A DNA stretch of 64,000 nucleotides, from positions 496,001-560,000 of the forward strand of contig NZ_JABBDY010000001.1 in assembly GCF_012847295.1 (NCBI RefSeq). The letters run 5' to 3'. The DNA comes from Microbacterium sp. MF43. Its GTDB lineage: Bacteria; Actinomycetota; Actinomycetes; Actinomycetales; Microbacteriaceae. How positions within the stretch are numbered: the stretch's first letter is position 1; the number at the start of each line of letters is the position of its first letter. Positions 1 through 7,466 of this stretch are shown here, one piece after another. Under the pieces are notes generated by a model. It was not told where the DNA came from and searched no databases. It saw only the letters and a program-made list of their open reading frames with translations. Made by a program: the position numbers and the translations under genes.

Positions 1-1
1 G

Positions 2-751
2 TGCATCGGGTTCAACTCCGACGCCGCCACCGGGTGGCCGGGCACCGACTGGATCGAGGACATCGTCCTGCGGCAGTCCGGTACCGACGTCTACGACCAG
101 TGGATCGCCAACGAGGTCCCGTTCACCGACCCGCAGATCAAGTCGGCGTTCGAGGAGTTCGGCAAGATCGCGCTCAACCCCGAGTACGTCAACGCGGGCT
201 TCGGCGGCATCGACACGATCGTGACGACGCCGTTCGGCACCGACCCGGCCGCCGCCATGGCCGCCGGTGACTGCGCTCTGCACCACCAGGCGTCGTTCTT
301 CGACGGCTTCCTCGTGGATGCGGGTGCCGAGGTCGGCGAAGACGGTGACATCTGGGCGTTCCTCACCCCGCCGTTCGAGGCGAGCGGCGAGGAGGCCGGA
401 GCGGTCGTCACAGGCGGTGGCGAGATCGTCGCCGCGTTCGACGACTCCGAGGCCACCCGCAAGGTGCAGGAGTACCTGTCCAGCCCCGAGTGGGCCAACA
501 GCCGGGTGTCGCTCGGCGGGGTCATCAGCGCCAACAAGGGTCTCGACCCCGAGAGCGCCTCGAGCCCGATCCTGCAGCAGGCCATCGCAATCCTGCAGGA
601 CGACGCCACCACGTTCCGCTTCGACGCATCCGACCTGATGCCGGGTGCGGTCGGCGCCGGAACGTTCTTCAAGGGCATGGTCGACTACGTCAACGGCACG
701 GACGTCGACACGGTGCTCGAGCAGATCGAGTCGGGCTGGCCTTCCGAGTAG
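2..751 (+). CDS. Sugar ABC transporter substrate-binding protein (5' truncated)
   Basis: The open frame enters at base 2 and stops at 751, so the N-terminus, including any lipoprotein signal, lies outside the window. The 249 visible residues match the C-terminal half of a family 1 extracellular solute-binding protein: a GVISANKGL stretch typical of sugar binders, and a tail reading FFKGMVDYVNGTDVDTVLEQ followed by GWPSE. It would bind a sugar or oligosaccharide outside the membrane and deliver it to the two permeases encoded just downstream. The alpha-glucoside (AglE) type is my best guess at the substrate class, but the sequence does not settle it. A strong hairpin separates it from the first permease. 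Confidence 0.85.
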   Translation, partial: CIGFNSDAATGWPGTDWIEDIVLRQSGTDVYDQWIANEVPFTDPQIKSAFEEFGKIALNPEYVNAGFGGIDTIVTTPFGTDPAAAMAAGDCALHHQASFFDGFLVDAGAEVGEDGDIWAFLTPPFEASGEEAGAVVTGGGEIVAAFDDSEATRKVQEYLSSPEWANSRVSLGGVISANKGLDPESASSPILQQAIAILQDDATTFRFDASDLMPGAVGAGTFFKGMVDYVNGTDVDTVLEQIESGWPSE

Positions 752-767
752 CCAGCGTCTGATCCGA

Positions 768-798
768 GACGGGGCCGCCCTCCACGGGCGGCCCCGTC
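768..798 (+). terminator. Intra-operon hairpin after the binding-protein gene
   Basis: A 13-bp perfect stem (768-780 pairs with 786-798) around a 5-nt loop lies between the binding-protein stop and the first permease. No T-run follows. Such hairpins often act as partial terminators or 3' stabilisers that raise binding-protein mRNA above permease mRNA; that role is inferred from position. Confidence 0.6.
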
Positions 799-843
799 CC
801 CTTCCGTCCGTCGCGAGTCCATCGCCGCACTCGAAAGGTCGCC

Positions 844-1977
844 ATGTCCGACTTCCTGCGATGGGTGAGCACGCTCAACCCCTGGCTGGAGATCCTCGTC
901 ATCGTCGGGGTCTTCCTGATCGTGGTCGCGCTCATCCTCTTCTTCGTCGAGATCGCCCCTCGCCCGGGCCGGATGTACACCATCATCCGGCTGGCCGCGT
1001 GCGTGGCCTTCCCCGCGCTGCTCCTGTGGTTCCTGCAGTCCTACCAGTGGGCGATCATCGCCGCCGCGGTGCTCGGGCTGCTCTTCTTCTTCCTCGACAA
1101 GCGGGCCAAGGGGGGAGAAGGGTCGCTCTTCCAGCTCTTCGGGTTCCTCACGCCCGCTGCACTGCTGGTCGTCGTCGGGCTGATCATCCCGACGATCCAG
1201 ACCCTCTTCCAGTCGTTCATGAACTCGCGCGGCACCGAGTTCGTCGGCATGGACAACTTCGTCTGGATCTTCTCGCAGCCCCAGAACGTCCGCGTCATCA
1301 TCAACACCATCATCTGGGTGCTGATCGCCCCGGTCGTCTCCACCGCCGCGGGGCTCGCGTACGCCTACTTCATCGACAAGACGCGCGGTGAGCGGGTGTA
1401 CAAGATCCTCGTGTTCCTGCCGATGGCCATCTCGTTCGTGGGAGCGTCGGTGATCTGGCGGTTCATGTACACCGCCCGTCCCGCCGACGCGGAGCAGATC
1501 GGCTTCCTCAACCAGGTGCTGGTGTGGTTCGGCGGGCAGCCGGTGAACTTCCTGGCCGCCGAGCCGTGGAACACCCTGTTCCTCATCGTCGTGCTCATCT
1601 GGATCCAGACCGGATTCGCCATGGTGATCCTGTCGGCGGCCATCAAGGGCGTGCCCACCGAACAGATCGAGGCCGCCGAGCTCGACGGCACGAACGGCTG
1701 GCAGAAGTTCATCAACGTCATCGTCCCCGGCATCCGTCCCGCGCTCATCGTCGTGCTGACGACGATCTCGATCGCCTCCCTGAAGGTGTTCGACATCGTG
1801 CGGACGATGACCGCCGGCGCGAACAACACGTCGGTGATCGCCAACGAGATGTACACCCAGTTCCGCAGCTTCGAGGCGGGGCGCTCGGCCGCCTTCGCCG
1901 TGATCCTGCTGGTGCTGGTCATGCCGATCGTGATCTACAACGCCGTCCAACTCAAGAAGCAGCGGGAGGTGCGCTGA
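844..1977 (+). CDS. Sugar ABC transporter permease, MalF/AglF type, with extra N-terminal helices
   Basis: This 377-residue polytopic membrane protein is one half of a sugar import channel. The EAA loop that docks on the ATPase is visible near residue 280 (EQIEAAELDGTNGWQKF followed by a conserved Pro-Gly). It is longer than the usual 290-320 residues because about three hydrophobic segments occupy residues 14-90, ahead of the standard core that begins near FLTPAALLV. MalF-type permeases can carry such extensions. The gene overlaps the second permease by one base (TGATG), so the two are translationally coupled. No ATP-binding subunit lies nearby; a shared ATPase of the MsiK type elsewhere in the genome is likely. 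Confidence 0.9.
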   Translation: MSDFLRWVSTLNPWLEILVIVGVFLIVVALILFFVEIAPRPGRMYTIIRLAACVAFPALLLWFLQSYQWAIIAAAVLGLLFFFLDKRAKGGEGSLFQLFGFLTPAALLVVVGLIIPTIQTLFQSFMNSRGTEFVGMDNFVWIFSQPQNVRVIINTIIWVLIAPVVSTAAGLAYAYFIDKTRGERVYKILVFLPMAISFVGASVIWRFMYTARPADAEQIGFLNQVLVWFGGQPVNFLAAEPWNTLFLIVVLIWIQTGFAMVILSAAIKGVPTEQIEAAELDGTNGWQKFINVIVPGIRPALIVVLTTISIASLKVFDIVRTMTAGANNTSVIANEMYTQFRSFEAGRSAAFAVILLVLVMPIVIYNAVQLKKQREVR

Positions 1978-2948
1978 TGAGCGCCGTGATGCCGGTCGAT
2001 CTGCCGATCGACGATGAGGGCAAGGAGGAACTCGCTCGCGGCGCCCGCCGGCAGGACCGCGACATGTTCGGCAAGACGAAGCGGCGGCTGACCTCGCCGT
2101 GGGCCACCGCGGCCGCGCTGATCATCGCCCTGCTGTGGACGATCCCGACCTTCGGCGTGCTGATCAGCTCGTTCCGCCCGCGGGAGCTCATCCAGACCAC
2201 CGGCTGGTGGACGGTCTTCGAGAACTGGGGCTGGACGCTCGACAACTACGCGACCGCTCTCCAGTCGGGCAACAGTCAGCTGACGATGGCGCAGGCGTTC
2301 GTGAACTCGTTCGCGATCACCATCCCGGCGACGATCATCCCGATCTCGATCGCGATGCTCGCCGCCTACGCGTTCGCCTGGATGGACTTCCGCGGCAAGA
2401 ACATGCTGTTCATCCTCGTGTTCGCGCTTCAGATCGTGCCGATCCAGATGGCGCTGATCCCGCTGCTGCAGCTGTTCTCGCAGGGCACGATCTTCGGATT
2501 CCCGGTGATCGAGGCGATCGGATCGGCGGGCTATGCGCAGGTGTGGATCGCTCACACGATCTTCGCGCTGCCGCTCGCCATCTTCCTGCTCCACAACTTC
2601 GTGGCCGAGATACCGGGCGAGGTGATCGAGGCCGCACGAGTGGACGGCGCCGGTCACGGTCAGATCTTCTTCCGGATCATCCTGCCGCTGACGATGCCGG
2701 CGATCGCCTCCGTCGCGATCTTCCAGTTCCTGTGGGTGTGGAACGACCTGCTTGTATCCCTCATCTTCGCGGACGGCAACGTGGCGCCGATCACGAAGCT
2801 GCTCGCCGAGATGACGGGGAACCGCGGCCAGGACTGGTACCTGCTGACGGCCGGCGCGTTCATCGCGCTGCTGGTTCCGCTCGTCGTGTTCATCTCGCTG
2901 CAGCGGTTCTTCGTGCGCGGACTGCTCGCGGGCAGCACGAAGGGCTGA
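1977..2948 (+). CDS. Sugar ABC transporter permease, MalG/AglG type
   Basis: The second membrane subunit of the same importer has 323 residues. The ATG at 1977 overlaps the TGA of the preceding permease, which fixes the start. After a charged cytoplasmic N-terminus of about 40 residues come six predicted transmembrane segments. The EAA motif EVIEAARVDGAGHGQIFF, followed by ILPLTMPA, lies near residue 220. The C-terminus (FFVRGLLAGSTKG) is typical of MalG-like proteins. It should pair with the upstream permease and an ATPase encoded elsewhere. Confidence 0.92.
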   Translation: MSAVMPVDLPIDDEGKEELARGARRQDRDMFGKTKRRLTSPWATAAALIIALLWTIPTFGVLISSFRPRELIQTTGWWTVFENWGWTLDNYATALQSGNSQLTMAQAFVNSFAITIPATIIPISIAMLAAYAFAWMDFRGKNMLFILVFALQIVPIQMALIPLLQLFSQGTIFGFPVIEAIGSAGYAQVWIAHTIFALPLAIFLLHNFVAEIPGEVIEAARVDGAGHGQIFFRIILPLTMPAIASVAIFQFLWVWNDLLVSLIFADGNVAPITKLLAEMTGNRGQDWYLLTAGAFIALLVPLVVFISLQRFFVRGLLAGSTKG

Positions 2949-2961
2949 TCCGCGACGACAG

Positions 2962-2999
2962 GGCGCGGCGCACGTACCGGGGGGCACGTGCGCCGCGCC
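2962..2999. terminator. Bidirectional terminator hairpin
   Basis: A perfect 14-bp stem (2962-2975 with 2986-2999) and a 10-nt loop lie between the convergent permease and DUF305 genes. No T-tract is present, as is usual in such GC-rich genomes. Confidence 0.75.
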
Positions 3000-3066
3000 A
3001 CCTCGTGCGCGTGCGTCGCGGTCCGGGCGGCTATCGCCGGGCGGTTCCGGATGCTTCGCCCGCCGG

Positions 3067-3729
3067 TCAATCGCAGCCGAGGCGCTCCTGCATCGCGCGC
3101 ATCGCGTCGATCTCGAACGACTGTCCGTCCCTGATGTCCTCGGCCACCTCGAGAGCGCGCGGGTCCGATCCGAGTTCGAGAAGTGCTTCGGCCATGGGGA
3201 TCGCGCCTTCGTGGTGGCGGATCATCAGCTCGAGGAAGAGGCAGTCGGCCTCCTGGCCGGTGGCGTCCGCGAGCTGCGCCAGCTCGGCATCTGAGGCCAT
3301 CCCCATCGCCTCGCGGGCCTCGTCATCCGTCATCGCCTCGCCGCCGCCGTGGGCGTGCTCGTCCGACGGGTTCATCCACGTCATCATCGGCTCGCCGGTC
3401 TGGCTGAGTCCCCACTTCACGAGCCAGTCGTACATCTCGCCGCGTTGCCCGGCCTGCCCGGTGGCGATGTCGTACGACAGGACGCGCAGCTCCTCATCCT
3501 CGGTCTTGCGGTAGATCTCCATCGCCATGGCGATGGCCTGCGCGTGGTGGACCTGCATATCGCGGGAGAAGCCCGCCTCGGGCGAGCTCGTGCCCGGAGT
3601 GCTCACCTGACTCTGTGCGCCGAACGTCGAGAACCGGCCGATCGCGAACGCCAGAGCCGCGATCAGGACGAGCGCGACGGCGATGACGAGCCAGCGGCCG
3701 GTGCGACCGGCCGGCGCCTCATCGGACAC
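3067..3729 (-). CDS. DUF305 membrane-anchored protein
   Basis: The protein has 220 residues, one N-terminal transmembrane segment (about 12-32) and an extracytoplasmic DUF305 domain. The paired family signatures are clear: FSRDMQVHHAQAIAMAMEIY near residue 55 and MIRHHEGAIPMAEALLELG near residue 170, each with the conserved His pair thought to bind metal. The ferritin-like fold is known, but the biochemical role is not firmly established; copper-related and envelope-stress roles have been suggested for relatives. The start is GTG at 3729, only 10 bp after the stop of the DUF3105 gene, so the two form an operon. Confidence 0.85.
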   Translation of the reverse strand: MSDEAPAGRTGRWLVIAVALVLIAALAFAIGRFSTFGAQSQVSTPGTSSPEAGFSRDMQVHHAQAIAMAMEIYRKTEDEELRVLSYDIATGQAGQRGEMYDWLVKWGLSQTGEPMMTWMNPSDEHAHGGGEAMTDDEAREAMGMASDAELAQLADATGQEADCLFLELMIRHHEGAIPMAEALLELGSDPRALEVAEDIRDGQSFEIDAMRAMQERLGCD

Positions 3730-3739
3730 CGCCGGGGCC

Positions 3740-4459
3740 CTACTTCTTGCCGGGCGCGTCGAGCGCGCCGGTGCAGGCGGCGTTCGGTTCGGGCGCGTTG
3801 GTGCTGCGCCAGTACGCGCTCATGAACTCGTCGATGCGCTCGTCGTCGGGGGAGTCCGCCGTGATCTGGGCGTTCCAGGCACTCACCGCGATCGGGCTGT
3901 CCATGCCCTCGTAAGGTGAGAGGAGCGCGTAGCTCGACGGGATGCGGGCCTCGAGGGCGGCGATGTCTTCTTCGGACACCCGGGCCGGATCGTAGGTGAC
4001 CCACACCGCGCCGTGCTCCAGCGAGTGCACCGCGTTCTCGTTCGGGACGGGCTGGGTGTAGACACCGCAGTTCAGCCACACCGCGTTGTGGTCGCCGCCG
4101 GTGGGGGGCGTCTGCTCGTACTCGACGGCGCCTTCGACGTGGTTCGCCGTGTTCTCGAACTCCTCGATGCCCTCGATGCCGCTGCCGTCGCTGTCGCCGC
4201 GCTCATACGACGGCGGGGGAGCGGGCGCGAACACGATCGACGCGACGACGAGGCCGACCACGACGACGGCGGCCGTGATGCCCACGACCCACCAGACGAG
4301 CTTGCTGCGGCGGCGCTTGGCCAGCTGACGCTGGTACTCGGCGAGCTTCTCCTGTCGCTTCTGCTCGCGCTGCTGCTTGACCGTGAGGTTGATCTCGGCC
4401 TGCTTGGCGGGGTTGCCGCTCGTGCGCTTGTCGGCGGGGCTCGGGGGTGTCGGGGTCAT
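3740..4459 (-). CDS. DUF3105 membrane-anchored protein
   Basis: The protein has 239 residues: a lysine- and glutamine-rich cytoplasmic N-terminus (about 20-50), one transmembrane segment (about 53-75), and an exported DUF3105 domain. Conserved residues include the Pro-Pro-Thr-Gly-Gly-Asp-His run, a Leu-Asn-Cys-Gly segment, and VHSLEHGAVWVTYDP. The family function is unknown. The tight pairing with DUF305 downstream suggests a joint, possibly metal-related, envelope role. The ATG at 4459 gives the full family length. Confidence 0.85.
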   Translation of the reverse strand: MTPTPPSPADKRTSGNPAKQAEINLTVKQQREQKRQEKLAEYQRQLAKRRRSKLVWWVVGITAAVVVVGLVVASIVFAPAPPPSYERGDSDGSGIEGIEEFENTANHVEGAVEYEQTPPTGGDHNAVWLNCGVYTQPVPNENAVHSLEHGAVWVTYDPARVSEEDIAALEARIPSSYALLSPYEGMDSPIAVSAWNAQITADSPDDERIDEFMSAYWRSTNAPEPNAACTGALDAPGKK

Positions 4460-4663
4460 ATGCGTGATCTCGGCTCGGGCACCGGCGTTGCAGCGGGCGA
4501 CGGACAGGACACGGCAATCCTATGCGAGCGCATGCGGGAGTGCGCTGGGAAGGCCCTGGGGTGACGCCGCGAGTCACCGCAACATGCCGGTCTTCGAGCG
4601 TGTCGACGGCGCGTCTGGAGGGTCGCAGCCGGCAGCGCTTGCGGGGCGGCCCGGGGCATCCGA

Positions 4664-4669
4664 TAGAAT
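4664..4669 (+). promoter_or_regulatory. Probable -10 element for the MFS gene
   Basis: TAGAAT stands in an otherwise GC-rich intergenic stretch of 337 bp (4460-4796) that holds no convincing gene. No convincing -35 is seen at standard spacing. It implies a transcript beginning near 4676 with an untranslated leader. Confidence 0.4.
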
Positions 4670-4796
4670 GGATCTCGAATCGATTCGACTCAGACCGTCG
4701 TCGATGATCTCCTTCCCCCTTCCTGCGCGCCTGAGCCGGACGACCGGTGTCGACGCCTCCCTGCCTCGCCGCCCGACGCCGAACAGAAAAGCCACG

Positions 4797-6155
4797 TTGC
4801 TCGATACCGCCTCCGTTCCCACTCAGCGCCCCGCCGACCCCGCCGCACCCGCGGCCCCGACTCCGCGCGCGTCGTCGACCGGCGCGATCCGGACGCTGGG
4901 GTCCAACCCGGCCACGGCGCCGATCGTCCTCCACCCCGGCGACTCGATTCCGCACCGTCGCCGCGTGCTGTACATCGTGCTACTGGGGGCGCTGACCGCG
5001 CTCGGGCCGTTCACGATCGACCTGTATCTGCCGGCGTTCCCGGTGCTCCAGTCGGAGTTCCAGACGACCGCGGCCGCCATCCAGCTGACGCTCACCGGCA
5101 CCATGGTCGGCTTCGCCCTCGGCCAGCTCATCGTCGGACCCCTGAGCGACAAGGTCGGTCGCCGGGTGCCCCTCCTCGTCGTCACCGCGCTGCACGTCGT
5201 GGCCAGCATCGCCGCCGCCCTCGCGCCCAACCTCGAGCTGCTCTCGCTCGCCCGCGTCTTCATGGGCGCGGGAGCCGCCGCGGGCGGCGTGATCGCCGCC
5301 GCGGTCGTGCGCGACCTCTTCGGCGGGCGCCGGCTCGTCGTGATGCTGTCGCGGCTGGCGCTCGTCTCGGGCGTCGCGCCCGTGCTCGCCCCGCTCGTGG
5401 GGTCGGCCCTGCTGCTTCTGATGCCCTGGCGCGGAGTCTTCGTGGTGCTCGGCGTCTACGGCAGCATCATGCTCGTCGCCGCGGCGGTCTTCATCCCCGA
5501 GACCCTCCCGCCGGCGCGCCGGCACGAGAAGGGTGCGACGACGGTGTGGCAGCGGTACCGCAGCGTCTTCTCCGACCGGGTGTTCATCGGCGTGCTCATC
5601 ATCGGCGGCATGACCTTCAGCGGTCTCTTCTCGTACCTTTCGGCATCGTCGTTCCTCTTCCAGGAGTCATACGGCTTCGACGCGCAGCAGTACGGCCTCC
5701 TGTTCGCCGCGAACTCGCTCGGCGTCGTGCTGGGCGTGCAGGTCGCGGCTCGGCTGGCCGCCCGCTTCGGACCGCAGTGGGTGATCGCGTGGTCGACGGG
5801 TGTGATGGTGGTGGCGGCATCCGCCATCATCGTCACCGACCAGCTCGGCCTCGGCCTGTGGGGAACCGTCGTGCCGCTGTTCGTCTTCATGACCGCATGC
5901 GGATTCACCTTCCCGTGCGTGCAGGTGCTCGCGCTGGACCGCCACGGCAAGGCGGCCGGAACGGCGCAGTCGATCATCGGCGCCACCAACTTCGGCGTCG
6001 CCGGCATCATCACTCCGGTCGTGGGCTGGATCTCGGCGGGTGCCGGCATCACCGCGACCACGATGGCCTCGGTCATGGTGGGCTGCGCGATCGTGGGCAC
6101 GCTGGCGCTGTGGTTCGTGGTGCGCCCGCGCACCGTGGCGCGTCTGGCCCCCTGA
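4797..6155 (+). CDS. Bcr/CflA-family multidrug efflux MFS transporter
   Basis: About 12 transmembrane segments follow an Ala/Pro-rich N-terminus. ALGPFTIDLYLPAFP in helix 1 and the loop motif GPLSDKVGRRVPL are hallmarks of the drug:H+ antiporter group that includes Bcr, CflA and the florfenicol/chloramphenicol exporters. It should expel small hydrophobic compounds using the proton gradient. I chose TTG at 4797, behind an AGAAAAG stretch, giving 452 residues. An in-frame ATG at 4704 without a ribosome site is the alternative. The reading frame stays open further upstream, but the -10 element at 4664 argues against any earlier start. Confidence 0.85.
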   Translation: MLDTASVPTQRPADPAAPAAPTPRASSTGAIRTLGSNPATAPIVLHPGDSIPHRRRVLYIVLLGALTALGPFTIDLYLPAFPVLQSEFQTTAAAIQLTLTGTMVGFALGQLIVGPLSDKVGRRVPLLVVTALHVVASIAAALAPNLELLSLARVFMGAGAAAGGVIAAAVVRDLFGGRRLVVMLSRLALVSGVAPVLAPLVGSALLLLMPWRGVFVVLGVYGSIMLVAAAVFIPETLPPARRHEKGATTVWQRYRSVFSDRVFIGVLIIGGMTFSGLFSYLSASSFLFQESYGFDAQQYGLLFAANSLGVVLGVQVAARLAARFGPQWVIAWSTGVMVVAASAIIVTDQLGLGLWGTVVPLFVFMTACGFTFPCVQVLALDRHGKAAGTAQSIIGATNFGVAGIITPVVGWISAGAGITATTMASVMVGCAIVGTLALWFVVRPRTVARLAP

Positions 6156-6170
6156 GATTCGCCGCCGGAC

Positions 6171-6668
6171 TCAGTCGAGCCGCCGCACCGGCTGCAGCCG
6201 GAACAGCCGCACCGTGCGCCCCGACTGCCGCTCGTAGTTGCGGTACCCGGGCCACTGCCGCTCGATGCGGGCCCACACCGCGTCGCGCTCGTCATCGGGC
6301 ACCGGCTCGGCCCGCACCGCGAACCGCCGGCCCCGCACGGTGATCTCGGCGTCGGGATGCGCGAGGAGGTTCGCCGTCCAGGCGGGATGCCTCGCCCCGG
6401 CGAAGTTCGTTCCGGCGACGATCGCACGGCCCTGGCCATCAGGGCAGTACATGAGCGGCGCCTCCCGGGGCATCCCCGAGGCGGCGCCGATCGTGTGGAG
6501 CACGAGCGAGGGGACGAGGAGCGCGCTCACCTGCACCCGACCGCGCGTGGCCCACGAGACGAACCGCTCGAGCGGAGGCAGCACGCGCGGTCCGAGGAAG
6601 CGCCGGAAGACGCGAGTACGCGTGAGCGGCGAGATCACGGCCCGTACGGCATCGGCGACGGCGTTCAT
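6171..6668 (-). CDS. Nitroreductase family deazaflavin-dependent oxidoreductase (DUF385/Ddn-like)
   Basis: The protein has 165 residues of the F420(deazaflavin)-dependent nitroreductase family. Diagnostic parts are LHTIGAASGMPREAPLMY around residues 50-67, then the IVAGTNFAGARHPAWTANLL block near residue 80, and HPDAEITVRGRRFAVRAE. Relatives bind reduced F420 or related flavins and reduce quinones or nitro compounds; the substrate here is unknown. A GGAGGA sequence six bases upstream fixes the ATG at 6668. It converges on the MFS gene with a 15-bp gap. Confidence 0.85.
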   Translation of the reverse strand: MNAVADAVRAVISPLTRTRVFRRFLGPRVLPPLERFVSWATRGRVQVSALLVPSLVLHTIGAASGMPREAPLMYCPDGQGRAIVAGTNFAGARHPAWTANLLAHPDAEITVRGRRFAVRAEPVPDDERDAVWARIERQWPGYRNYERQSGRTVRLFRLQPVRRLD

Positions 6669-6743
6669 GCCGTCATCCTCCTCCGGCAACGGCGCGAACG
6701 ATAGCAGATCGCGCGGCGCGACCCCCATCCGCGGGAATGTTGG

Positions 6744-6749
6744 CAGACT
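6744..6749 (+). promoter_or_regulatory. Leaderless promoter -10, PAP2 gene
   Basis: CAGACT ends six bases before the ATG at 6756. No ribosome-binding site is seen. Confidence 0.45.
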
Positions 6750-6755
6750 GGGGCG

Positions 6756-7457
6756 ATGAGCGACGAGCGCACCGCGAGCGTGCGGCCCGCCGACGCCGGC
6801 GTGCGGCCCGCCGACGCCGGCGTGCGGCCCGCGTGGGGCTATCTCATCACCGGGCTCGTGCTCGTCGCATCGGCCTGCGGACTGGGGTTCTGGATCCTCA
6901 CCCACGGCGACCCTCCCTTCGCCGTCGATGTGTGGTGGAACGCCCTCGTCGCCGAGTGGTGGTCGCCGTTCCTCACCGGCCTCTCGCGATTCATGAACTG
7001 GGTGGGCGGCGGCTGGGTCGCCGTCCTGGCCGTGCCGCTCGCCGGTGCGCTCGCGCTCGTCCTCCTCCGACGACCGTGGGCCGCGGCCTTCTTCCTCGCG
7101 GCCGAAGCGGCGTCGGCCGGCGCCGTGCAGGTGCTCAAGCACACGTTCGGTCGCGTGCGGCCCGAAGACATCATCGTCACCTCGGACTACGGCTCATACC
7201 CGTCGGGGCATGTGGCCAACGCCGCGACGCTCGCGGTGTGCGCGTTCGTTCTCTTCCCGCGCGTGTGGGTCGCGATCGTCGGCGCCGCCTGGATCCTCGT
7301 GATGGCCTTCAGCCGCACGTACCTGCATGCGCATTGGCTGAGCGACACCGTCGGCGGCGCCCTCATCGGGGCCGGTGCCGTGCTCATCGTGGCCGCAGCG
7401 TTCGCGGTGCCGATGGCCAAGGAGAACCGCGGCGCGCCCGAGAAACGGCGTGGCTAG
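6756..7457 (+). CDS. PAP2-superfamily membrane phosphatase
   Basis: This 233-residue integral membrane protein has all three phosphatase motifs of the PAP2 (type 2 lipid phosphatase) family: KHTFGRVRP, YPSGH and SRTYLHAHWLSD. The His of PSGH is the proton donor and the His of the third motif the nucleophile in the family. Likely substrates are lipid phosphates such as undecaprenyl diphosphate, phosphatidic acid or phosphatidylglycerophosphate. The N-terminus carries two and a half copies of the heptapeptide VRPADAG, encoded by a DNA tandem repeat. A -10 hexamer six bases before the ATG suggests a leaderless transcript. Confidence 0.88.
   Translation: MSDERTASVRPADAGVRPADAGVRPAWGYLITGLVLVASACGLGFWILTHGDPPFAVDVWWNALVAEWWSPFLTGLSRFMNWVGGGWVAVLAVPLAGALALVLLRRPWAAAFFLAAEAASAGAVQVLKHTFGRVRPEDIIVTSDYGSYPSGHVANAATLAVCAFVLFPRVWVAIVGAAWILVMAFSRTYLHAHWLSDTVGGALIGAGAVLIVAAAFAVPMAKENRGAPEKRRG
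6780..6832 (+). repeat. 21-bp tandem repeat at the PAP2 N-terminus
   Basis: Two perfect 21-bp units (6780-6800 and 6801-6821) and a partial third (6822-6832) encode VRPADAG in frame. They lie before the first membrane helix and are likely prone to slippage. Confidence 0.9.
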
Positions 7458-7460
7458 GCT
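7455..7460 (+). promoter_or_regulatory. Leaderless promoter -10, HerA-like gene
   Basis: TAGGCT ends six bases before the ATG at 7467 and overlaps the end of the PAP2 gene. It gives this gene its own start of transcription. Confidence 0.65.
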
Positions 7461-7466
7461 GAGCGC

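Noticed and set aside
4377-4796. N-terminal extension of the MFS exporter
   Set aside because: The frame is open but overlaps the DUF3105 start region and a -10 element at 4664; family length fits a start at or near 4797.
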